Shown here piece by piece: positions 7,395 through 13,069 of a stretch of 21,586 bases of DNA. The notes under the pieces were generated by a model. It was given only the letters and a program-made list of their open reading frames with translations. It ran no database searches and had not been told where the DNA came from. The position numbers were made by a program, and so were the translations under genes. Position 1 is the first letter of the stretch. Every line of letters begins with the position of its first letter. This DNA comes from a virus. The DNA lies in the IMG/VR virus record IMGVR_UViG_3300046457_000170, positions 1 through 21,586 of that record. One strand, given 5' to 3'.

Positions 7395-7663
7395 ATCATT
7401 TCTCCTTGGATGTAGTCTTGGATGGCCGTGAACTCAGCACGTTTGCCGTCCTGTCCGTTGATGAGGTTCTTGGTAGCGGCGAAGACTTCCTGAGGAGGAA
7501 TGTCGAGAGCTTCTGCGAGTTCGAGAAACACTGCCGCTGCGCCCATGACCTGAATTTCAGGGGTGAAATCCTGAAGGCCATTGAGCGTCATCATGACTGC
7601 CGCCGCCACTTCGCGAGGCTTGGCCATGTTGATTTTGTCTCGGTTGAGTTTAAGCCGGGGCAT
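7391..7663 (-). CDS. Hypothetical protein, 90 aa
   Basis: The ATG has AAGGA five to six bases upstream. A basic N-terminus (MPRLKLNRDKINMAKPREVA) is followed by Ala-rich helices (VMGAAAVFLELAEALDIPPQEVFAATKNLI). The segment VFLELAEALDIPPQEVFAATKN could be a helix-turn-helix-like unit, but it is not convincing as a DNA-binding motif. An alternative start is the ATG of MAKPRE at 7627. No family recognised. Confidence 0.68.
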   Translation of the reverse strand: MPRLKLNRDKINMAKPREVAAAVMMTLNGLQDFTPEIQVMGAAAVFLELAEALDIPPQEVFAATKNLINGQDGKRAEFTAIQDYIQGEMI

Positions 7664-7745
7664 GGGGGTCCTTGTTTGTGAAGAGGAACCAGACGAGGAG
7701 GACGATCAGAAGAAGGTCCACGTACAGGGAAAGTGGATCTGTCAA
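7650..7745 (-). CDS. Putative tiny membrane peptide, 31 aa
   Basis: The TTG start overlaps the TGA of the 66-aa gene (TTGA) and has an AAGGTGG ribosome site just upstream. The peptide has one clear hydrophobic helix (YVDLLLIVLLVWFLF) with charged flanks (TNKDPH). It overlaps the start of the 90-aa gene by 14 bases. It fits the pattern of single-pass micro-proteins in this genome. Function unknown. Confidence 0.5.
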   Translation of the reverse strand: MTDPLSLYVDLLLIVLLVWFLFTNKDPHAPA

Positions 7746-7942
7746 GCTGCCACCTTGCGGAAGGCCTTGTTGCGGATCATGGCGTCACGGGAGAAGTAAC
7801 GCTCAGTCTTGAGGCCCTCGATCAAAGCCTTGCGAGCTTCGTATCTCTGATCCTTACTGAGACCGTTCAGGTCGAGGCTGATGTCGCCTACGGTGAGACT
7901 ATTGTGAGCCGCACCAAACCTTAGTGTAACCTTATGTGTCAT
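7742..7942 (-). CDS. Hypothetical protein, 66 aa
   Basis: I choose the ATG at 7942 because AAGGA lies seven bases upstream; the longer frame to 8014 runs back into the promoter and repeat region and lacks a ribosome site. The N-terminus is strand-like (THKVTLRFGAAHNSLTVGDISLDLNG), the C-terminus basic and helical (KDQRYEARKALIEGL...RNKAFRKVAA). It is the first gene after the RNA polymerase and its promoter, equivalent in place to T7 gene 1.1. No family recognised. Confidence 0.7.
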   Translation of the reverse strand: MTHKVTLRFGAAHNSLTVGDISLDLNGLSKDQRYEARKALIEGLKTERYFSRDAMIRNKAFRKVAA

Positions 7943-7972
7943 TGTATGTTCCTTCGTTGGAAATCGAAATGA

Positions 7973-7991
7973 GCTAGGGGAGTACCTATTC
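7973..7991. repeat. 19-bp exact dispersed repeat, copy 1
   Basis: GCTAGGGGAGTACCTATTC occurs here and again at 19821-19839 in the same orientation. This copy is 36 bases downstream of the RNA polymerase stop codon; the other is 45 bases downstream of the terminase stop. TAGG and CCTA arms give a weak hairpin. The shared position suggests an RNA-processing, pausing or DNA-cleavage signal. Confidence 0.75.
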
Positions 7992-8009
7992 CTCCACAGT
8001 TGCGATTGT

Positions 8010-8029
8010 TGCAACAGTGAAGACGTTTA
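8010..8029 (-). promoter_or_regulatory. Phage RNA polymerase promoter after the RNAP gene
   Basis: The minus strand reads TAAACGTCTTCACTGTTGCA, close to the copy before SSB and to the copy inside the Gly/Ser-rich gene (17 of 20). It begins with the TAA stop codon of the RNA polymerase gene. The position matches the first class II promoter of T7, just after gene 1. Confidence 0.82.
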
Positions 8030-10492
8030 GGCGAAGAAATATTTGGCTCTCAGCACCTCCTTGATATCGAGGGTTCCCATGGGTGGCCTCGGTTTGATTT
8101 CGCTGTCTTCGGTGTCGAGCATGTTGAGGAAGTCGGACAGGACATCCCCTCGGTACATCTCGACGAACTCGTAGCGGAGCAGGTTGGACAGCTTGGTCGC
8201 ATTGCAGGCATGAGTGCCATAGCTGTCGTGGATCATGGCAAACGAGGTGACACCCCGTAAGGCCAGTGCGATGACGGTGCGGAACAGAGCCGCCGCGTCT
8301 AGGCTGTGGACGAAGTTTGGACTGATCGACGTCGCCTGCTTGGACGAGTTGATCCTATCGCCCTCCTCGGGGAGCCTCGGCCTGACCATCACACCGTGCA
8401 GCTTGGTCTTGATCTGACGGCTGGTGATCTCCCGGATGTCCTGATAGGCGACGAACCCTGAGGGCGTCTCCCATGCAAGGGGCCGGTTCTCCTTGGATAG
8501 TTCACGAGCGACACTCTGCAGCCAAGCCATGGCATCACGGGCAGCCACGACGACATCGCCGATGCTTTCCCAGATGATGGTGCTCAGGAAGCCTGTTGCC
8601 TTCCCCAGCTCCTCGCCGAAGTTGTGATCCTGGCCGTCCTTGATCCTCTCAGCCACGGCCTCTTGGACGTACTTGAGGCAGGACCGAGGCGTTCCACCGT
8701 ATGGCAGCACCATGACAGGACGCTTGGTGATCTTCCGGTTGAGCCCGAAGTGGACCCAGCCTTCCGCCCAGCGCTGCCTGTCGAATGGCGTTGGCTTGCC
8801 ATCCTTTTGCGCTTCGTCAACTACTGCATCAGTGCAAGCAATTAGACGGAGCTTCGCCATGGCAACGTCCGCAACACGCTGGTAGATGTCCTGCGGCTTC
8901 TCGCTGTCCGTGAGGTTGACCGCCACGCCACCGACGCTGTCCCTCAGCATTGCCGAGAAGTGCTGCAGTCCGTTGCATGAGCCGTCGAGCGCCACAGGGA
9001 TGTGCGACACGAAGTCAGGGTGATCCCGCTTGCCCCACTCGAAGCAGAACGCGAGGAAGCACCAAGGGCTGTCGGCCTTCATCCACCATTTGAACCCGAG
9101 AGGATCATTGCAGACCGCACGGATCAGCATCTCGTTGTCAGCTACCCATTCCACCCGCTCGTCGAAGCTGACCTTGTCCACCCCGAAGCAGTTCGCCCCG
9201 TGAATGGCCAGCCAGCGTTCACCATCGTCACCGAGAGGAAGACCTTCGGAGAACCGAAGCAACCCCTTGACCACGTCGGTCCCCTGCGGATGCAGAAGTG
9301 CCGGGATAGGATACGCACGTCCCCTGAAGTCGAGGTTGTGCGGGAAGTAGATGTGCGGCTCATGCTCGAACCGCTTGACGACGTCCATGAGATCGCCCTG
9401 CCCCTTGCGGGCCAGCTTCAGCGCATAGTTCTCGTTGTGGACGTCCCTCGCCGCCCAGCGCCACGCCTTAGCAGCATCCGGGTTGATGTCGATGTCTGGC
9501 GGTTTGTTCGGTAGCGGGATGTCTTCCAGACTGACCAGCCCCGCCTCACCCGAGCCCACAGCCATCAGCTCACGCATGACTTCGAGGACTTGTGGGTTGA
9601 TCTGCCATGCCGTGTTCTGGATGGCGTTGAGGCCAGCGTAGACCCTCGTCAGGTCTGCCTTTTCGAGCAGCTTGCGATGCTCTGACCGGGGTCGCTTCAC
9701 CAGAGGCAGGGGCCGGATGGCGTTGGAGAAGTATCCGCCTCCAGAGAGGGCCGACCAAGGCTTGGGGTGGATGACGGTCGGCATGAAGAACTGAGATAGC
9801 TCCTCGCCCTTCAGGGCTGCCGCCTCGACCCACTTGGCTGCCTTCTCGGTGATCTGAACGACGTACTGGTCAACGCGGGTATCCTTGTCCGCGCTGTCGG
9901 CACCTGTGAGGATCTCAGCCAGGGCGGTGGTATCCGCGAACAGCTCGATCATCTTGAAGCCGAGGTGCAGTCGATCGGTAGAAGACCAGCGGTCCCACGG
10001 AACCTCGTACTTACCCATGGCATAGGCCAGCACGGTGCGTTTGTGGGCGTCGGTCGCCCCGTCCTTCTTCAGCCGGTCCTCGACGAGCCGGAACTGATCC
10101 CTGTGTTCGGTCTCGAACTTGTTGAAGCGAGCCTCGTCCTCCAGCGCTGACGCCACGAGGCGGGACAGTGTGGTGAAGCCGACTGCCTTCTTCGACAGCA
10201 AGCGATTGAGGATGACGCGGGTGACGATCAGGGACACGGCGCTGTAGTTCATGCCCTTGATCAGCTTGGCCGCGACCGCCTTCGGCCCCGGCTTACCAGA
10301 GTAGACCCCGTCGACAAAGGCCTCGATAGCCCCCGCCAGTGGACGAATGGCCCTCTTCACGAGAACGCTGCCGCCGTCAGTCTGCGAGCCGCGATCCTGC
10401 GCGATGTTCTTGTCGTACTGAACGCGGAACCTCTCTGTGCCGAGGCCCGCCATGGTTATCTCAAGTTGGATTTGGCGTTCGTATGGTGTCAC
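8027..10492 (-). CDS. T7-type single-subunit DNA-dependent RNA polymerase
   Basis: This 821-aa protein (T7 gp1 is 883 aa) transcribes the middle and late phage genes. Motifs seen: DFRGRAYP (388-395, T7 DWRGRVY); motif A PVALDGSCNGLQHF with D503; motif B RKITKRPVMVLPYGGT with K590 and Y598 (T7 K631 and Y639); SPNFVHSLD (724-732); and motif C MIHDSYGTH with D756 (T7 D812). The C-terminus ends KYFFA, like FAFA of T7. The specificity-loop region lies at about 695-722 and should read the CACTRTYGCA-type promoters. The GTG start has AAGGA at five bases and overlaps the 65-aa gene by 32 bases. Full length, with no missing catalytic residue. Confidence 0.98.
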   Translation of the reverse strand: MTPYERQIQLEITMAGLGTERFRVQYDKNIAQDRGSQTDGGSVLVKRAIRPLAGAIEAFVDGVYSGKPGPKAVAAKLIKGMNYSAVSLIVTRVILNRLLSKKAVGFTTLSRLVASALEDEARFNKFETEHRDQFRLVEDRLKKDGATDAHKRTVLAYAMGKYEVPWDRWSSTDRLHLGFKMIELFADTTALAEILTGADSADKDTRVDQYVVQITEKAAKWVEAAALKGEELSQFFMPTVIHPKPWSALSGGGYFSNAIRPLPLVKRPRSEHRKLLEKADLTRVYAGLNAIQNTAWQINPQVLEVMRELMAVGSGEAGLVSLEDIPLPNKPPDIDINPDAAKAWRWAARDVHNENYALKLARKGQGDLMDVVKRFEHEPHIYFPHNLDFRGRAYPIPALLHPQGTDVVKGLLRFSEGLPLGDDGERWLAIHGANCFGVDKVSFDERVEWVADNEMLIRAVCNDPLGFKWWMKADSPWCFLAFCFEWGKRDHPDFVSHIPVALDGSCNGLQHFSAMLRDSVGGVAVNLTDSEKPQDIYQRVADVAMAKLRLIACTDAVVDEAQKDGKPTPFDRQRWAEGWVHFGLNRKITKRPVMVLPYGGTPRSCLKYVQEAVAERIKDGQDHNFGEELGKATGFLSTIIWESIGDVVVAARDAMAWLQSVARELSKENRPLAWETPSGFVAYQDIREITSRQIKTKLHGVMVRPRLPEEGDRINSSKQATSISPNFVHSLDAAALFRTVIALALRGVTSFAMIHDSYGTHACNATKLSNLLRYEFVEMYRGDVLSDFLNMLDTEDSEIKPRPPMGTLDIKEVLRAKYFFA

Positions 10493-10658
10493 TGCGTTCC
10501 TTAAAGATGCGCTCGGTCATGGCTGGGCCACCCTGCGCAATGATCGTGTTGCCGTACCAGACGGAGTAATCGTCATGCCGTGGATGCTTGGTGAGCCGGT
10601 GTGGGCCGCGCTGTTGCACGACCAGTATCTCCGGTGAGTGGACGAAGGCGTCGATCAA
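10461..10658 (-). CDS. Hypothetical protein, 65 aa
   Basis: The TTG start overlaps the TGA of the 222-aa gene (TTGA) and has AAGGGA seven bases upstream. The sequence includes GPHRLTKHPRHDDYSVWYGNTIIAQGG and a basic C-terminus. The 3' end overlaps the RNA polymerase start by 32 bases. No family recognised; being upstream of gene 1 it would be expressed early with it. Confidence 0.6.
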   Translation of the reverse strand: MIDAFVHSPEILVVQQRGPHRLTKHPRHDDYSVWYGNTIIAQGGPAMTERIFKERSDTIRTPNPT

Positions 10659-11323
10659 GCAGCCATCCCTTGTGGGCAGTTGCGTTCAGCCTGCCGCACC
10701 AGCGTAGGCAGCGGATGCCAAGGCAGTTCATGGTTGATCGAGTTGCCGATCTGGGCGTACGGCTTGTCGGAGACCGAGACCTTGATGAAGGCCCGCTTGC
10801 CGCTTTCGACGTTGACCGACACCCGATGGATGTTCGTCTGGTCGAGACGGTACAGGTGGTTCACCTTGGCGTGTTCAGTGCGGTCGTTGAACTTCTTCCA
10901 CGGGCTGTCGGCGATGGTCTCCAGATCAACGAGGCTTTCGGCATGATCCTCGGATACCTTGAACGGCCTGTCCGTCACGAAGAACTCTGTCGGGTTCCGA
11001 TCGGCCCAGATGTAATTCAGGTCGTCCGTCAGGAAGCCATCGCTGTGCCAGCCAGGGCGATTGCCGGGGGCGTCCGGGGTGACGTGGGTGATCTTGACCG
11101 AGAGGTAAACGTAGCTGGCGACCCAGCGTTCATAGCTTAGGTCTTGAAAGACAGCCTGAACGATCGGCATGTGGTTAGCAAGCTGCGGAGGGACGGTCGG
11201 CTGGAACTGTCCCGGCACCTTGATCGGGAGATACAGCCAGAACATCATCTCGGACGTGTCGAGATCGAAGCGGCCCAAGTCCACCGGGGCTGCACCATAG
11301 ATTGCTGGGGTGAGTTTGGTCAT
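10655..11323 (-). CDS. Possible 2OG-Fe(II) oxygenase-like protein, 222 aa
   Basis: The central part reads RPGWHSDGF (an HxD motif, about residues 89-97), then NPTEFFV, and later LDQTNIHRVSVN followed by RAFIKVSVS. An HxD pair, a distal His about 75 residues later and a downstream Arg are the iron- and 2-oxoglutarate-binding pattern of Fe(II)/2OG dioxygenases, and WHxDG is common in that fold. If right, it would oxidise a nucleotide, nucleic-acid base or protein side chain. The ATG overlaps the preceding TGA (ATGA). It lies just upstream of RNA polymerase. The call is by motif only; it could instead be an unrelated early protein. Confidence 0.45.
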   Translation of the reverse strand: MTKLTPAIYGAAPVDLGRFDLDTSEMMFWLYLPIKVPGQFQPTVPPQLANHMPIVQAVFQDLSYERWVASYVYLSVKITHVTPDAPGNRPGWHSDGFLTDDLNYIWADRNPTEFFVTDRPFKVSEDHAESLVDLETIADSPWKKFNDRTEHAKVNHLYRLDQTNIHRVSVNVESGKRAFIKVSVSDKPYAQIGNSINHELPWHPLPTLVRQAERNCPQGMAA

Positions 11324-11808
11324 CGTGCCGTGTCCTCGAAGATGTAAAGACCCAGCTCCTGCTGCACATGTATCTTGCAGAAGCCGACGTACGGGCCGTG
11401 GAAGTTGTCGGGGATGGAAGCTCCGGTCTTGAACGCTCGGAACTTGCGGGTCTCATCAGGGGCTTTGGTATCGACCACGGCCCAGAGCCAGAACATGCCG
11501 CCTTGGTCTTCCATGCGGATGATCGAGGAATCCTTCGGCAGCTTCATTTCGAACTGCTCAAGGACCGGCATCTGGTACTTGAATATCGCCTTACCGGCAG
11601 GGCTGGCCATCTTCGGTCCACGAGAGGCGTCCCACTGGTCGGCCTGGGGTTCATCGCGGACAGGTGTGAACCGACGTGAGAAGTAAGCCATCTGCTTACC
11701 CTTGTCGTTCACGATGGTAATCTTGTTCCGATCGGCACCCTTGACCTCGTAGACATTTCCGGTGGTGAGGGAGGCGCTCCCCCCGCTGTCTATGCACTTA
11801 ACTTTCAT
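11320..11808 (-). CDS. DUF7352-like protein with N-terminal SH3-like segment, 162 aa
   Basis: The ATG has AAGGGA six bases upstream. The N-terminal 50 residues (VKCID...LTTGNVYEV...ITIVNDKGK...FSRRF) look like a small beta barrel similar to the start of the 175-aa protein at 6867-7394. The C-terminal part (about 70-135: FKYQMPVLEQFEMKLPK, then FWLWAVVD and TRKFRAFKTG) matches the pattern I know from DUF7352 proteins of phages and bacteria: an EFTLELPKG-like strand, a LWALVD-like core and an RRFRIFGTG-like end. Function of that domain is unknown. The TGA overlaps the next ATG. Confidence 0.68.
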   Translation of the reverse strand: MKVKCIDSGGSASLTTGNVYEVKGADRNKITIVNDKGKQMAYFSRRFTPVRDEPQADQWDASRGPKMASPAGKAIFKYQMPVLEQFEMKLPKDSSIIRMEDQGGMFWLWAVVDTKAPDETRKFRAFKTGASIPDNFHGPYVGFCKIHVQQELGLYIFEDTAR

Positions 11809-11987
11809 CGTGTTTCCCTTGCGAACTGCAAGACGCTGATCCGCTCGTAACGGACAGGCTTGTCTGAGCTGAATTTGAAGAAGTCACGGACTGCGGACCC
11901 CGGCCATGCGATGCCGATGTGGACCCGATAGGACGGCTGAGACTTCTTCAGTGTGAAGCTGCGGATGCGGCAATGGGCGTTAGCCAT
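11805..11987 (-). CDS. Hypothetical basic protein, 60 aa
   Basis: A small basic protein with strand-like pattern (HCRIRSFTLKKSQPSYRVHIGIAWPG...VRYERISVLQFARETR). The ATG at 11987 follows a GAGG stretch and overlaps the 3' end of the upstream membrane gene; its TGA overlaps the next ATG. No family recognised. Confidence 0.62.
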   Translation of the reverse strand: MANAHCRIRSFTLKKSQPSYRVHIGIAWPGSAVRDFFKFSSDKPVRYERISVLQFARETR

Positions 11988-12165
11988 AGTGGGAACCTCG
12001 GAAGACCGAGAGAAGCATGAGGTAGACCAGCGCGATCACGCCCCCAACCAAGCCCACCCCGAAGCACAGGCCGAGAATTGCCGCGAAGGTCTGACTGGCA
12101 AGGGCACCGGCGAGTAGCGCGAACCAGAGGATGATTAACCCTGCTGCTAAAAGATGAGGCCTCAT
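11980..12165 (-). CDS. Small two-helix membrane protein, 61 aa
   Basis: I choose the ATG at 12165, which overlaps the TGA of the Gly/Ser-rich gene (ATGA), over the longer frame to 12210. After MRPH come two hydrophobic segments (about residues 5-25 and 29-54: LLAAGLIILWFALLAGALA and AAILGLCFGVGLVGGVIALV) and a short polar end. It predicts a hairpin in the inner membrane, and its size and topology would suit a holin or an exclusion protein, but nothing specific supports either. It lies downstream of the internal promoter at 12315-12334. Confidence 0.6.
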   Translation of the reverse strand: MRPHLLAAGLIILWFALLAGALASQTFAAILGLCFGVGLVGGVIALVYLMLLSVFRGSHYG

Positions 12166-12662
12166 GCGAAGGCCCCCTTCCGATTGCTCGAGCGGCGGAT
12201 GAGCCACCAAACGAGACCGCCGAGACCGATGGCGATCAGGAACGAACCGAAGAGCCCGATGCCGCCGTCCTCAGGTTCCTGCTCGATGACCGGTGCTGGC
12301 GTTGGTGCAATAGGTGCAACAGTGGAGACGTTCGGAGAAATGGCAGGCGCAGTTGCACCCCCTTGTGGCACGACAACGACAGTAGGTGCCGCCGGTGCCT
12401 GCGCGTGTGATCCTGAGTTCCCCAGCAGGTATCCCCACAGGAACCCGCTCGAACCCATCCCACCGCCACCGTAGTTGTGGTTCTGGATGACGGTCGTATT
12501 GCGGCTGGAATAGCTGGAACTGGGACGAGAGTAGGAGCGGCTGAAGCTGCCCGAAGACCGGAAGCCACTCGAACGAAAGCCACCGCCGCCACCCCTGAAA
12601 CCAGCGTGAGCCGGGGCTGCGAGAACGGCCAGAATTGCTACTGCTGAGGCAAGTTTCTTCAT
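12162..12662 (-). CDS. Exported Gly/Ser-rich membrane-anchored protein, 166 aa
   Basis: I choose the ATG at 12662 (AAAAGGAT upstream) because it gives a textbook signal peptide: MKKLASAVAILAVLAAPAHA, with cleavage after AHA. The mature part begins with Gly-, Ser-, Arg- and Tyr-rich low-complexity sequence (GFRGGGGGFRSSGFRSSG, then SFSRSYSRPSSSYSS), continues with Ala/Pro/Val/Thr-rich sequence, and ends in a transmembrane helix (about 140-157) with a basic tail (RRSSNRK). It looks like a host-type envelope protein rather than a T7 core gene. Between attP and the RNA polymerase region it may be a lysogenic-conversion or exclusion gene. Function unknown. Confidence 0.72.
   Translation of the reverse strand: MKKLASAVAILAVLAAPAHAGFRGGGGGFRSSGFRSSGSFSRSYSRPSSSYSSRNTTVIQNHNYGGGGMGSSGFLWGYLLGNSGSHAQAPAAPTVVVVPQGGATAPAISPNVSTVAPIAPTPAPVIEQEPEDGGIGLFGSFLIAIGLGGLVWWLIRRSSNRKGAFA
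12315..12334 (-). promoter_or_regulatory. Promoter motif inside the Gly/Ser-rich gene
   Basis: The minus strand reads CGAACGTCTCCACTGTTGCA, 17 of 20 identical to the copy after the RNA polymerase gene. It lies in coding sequence for NVSTVA. It points to the genes at 12165 and below, including RNA polymerase itself. Confidence 0.62.
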
Positions 12663-12700
12663 ATTTTCCCATCCTTTTTTCCCATTGGGGATTTTCCCAC

Positions 12701-12720
12701 AAATCTGTTGCACTATTGCA
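12701..12720 (+). promoter_or_regulatory. Promoter motif on the plus strand (1)
   Basis: The plus strand reads AAATCTGTTGCACTATTGCA. From the tenth base it is nearly identical to the minus-strand copy at 17926-17945. Transcription would run towards tRNA-Leu and int, antisense to both. TTGCA-CTAT-TGCAA is also a small palindrome, so a protein-binding site is an alternative. Confidence 0.55.
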
Positions 12721-12777
12721 AGTATCCATTTTCCCATGGAGGACCTGCGCTAGTGGGCTGTAATTATTTCGCTTTGT

Positions 12778-12797
12778 GAGATGTTTGCACTATCGAG
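12778..12797 (+). promoter_or_regulatory. Promoter motif on the plus strand (2)
   Basis: The plus strand reads GAGATGTTTGCACTATCGAG, close to the copy at 18697-18716 (AGATGTTT and CACTRTCG shared). It lies 77 bases after the other plus-strand copy and, like it, reads into the antisense strand of tRNA-Leu and int. Confidence 0.5.
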
Positions 12798-12806
12798 AAG
12801 GTTGCG

Positions 12807-12838
12807 GGTGGGAACCTAAATCTGGTCCATGGGAAAAT
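12807..12838. other. Putative attP core (tRNA-Leu anticodon-loop identity)
   Basis: On the minus strand 12826-12812 reads ACCAGATTTAGGTTC. This equals the anticodon stem-loop of the common bacterial tRNA-Leu(UAG), stem CCAGA, loop UUUAGGU (from my knowledge of E. coli leuW). A 12-base part (GGAACCTAAATC on the plus strand) also occurs in the phage tRNA at 12892-12903. An inverted ATTTTCCCA site adjoins. Tyrosine integrases often cross over in a tRNA anticodon loop. Core limits are inferred. Confidence 0.5.
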
Positions 12839-12844
12839 CCTGGC

Positions 12845-12933
12845 TGGTGCGGCTGAGGAGACTCGAACTCCTAAGCCCTTGAAAAGGCACTGGAACCTAA
12901 ATCCAGCATGTCTACCAATTCCATCACAGCCGC
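12845..12933 (-). tRNA. tRNA-Leu (anticodon UAG), complete with encoded CCA
   Basis: The minus strand folds into a full class II tRNA. The acceptor arm is GCGGCTG with CAGCCGC, seven pairs, followed by A and the encoded CCA. A D arm with GGAATTGGTAGAC, the anticodon arm CTGGA-TTTAGGT-TCCAG (anticodon TAG), a long variable arm (GCCTT/AAGGGC) and the T arm AGGAG-TTCGAGT-CTCCT are all present without mismatch in the main stems. It lies downstream of int in the same orientation, next to the putative attachment site. It is not just a 3' fragment, as in many attP sites, so it is probably a working tRNA. It reads CUA and other CUN codons. Confidence 0.95.
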
Positions 12934-13069
12934 TGAGCCGATTTTATCCCATGGGAGAAATTCTCCCACCCATTTTCCCACACCTGACCGGTCTTTCGGA
13001 CCTAAGCAAATCTTGTGTGGAACACCAAGTGTCGGGCGTGTACCGCCGCAGCCCTTGGCAGTCAAGGCT

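Larger units (their letters stand above)
12663..12980. repeat. Dispersed ATTTTCCCA repeats, putative integrase arm sites
   Basis: Exact or near-exact copies of ATTTTCCCA are at 12663-12671, 12676-12684 (first base T), 12691-12699, 12728-12736 and 12972-12980, with an inverted copy at 12830-12838. Variants are at 12943-12951, 12952-12960 (inverted) and 12960-12968. Nine in about 320 bases is far beyond chance. They fall on both sides of the putative attachment core and the tRNA, as arm-type sites of tyrosine integrases do. Confidence 0.7.
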
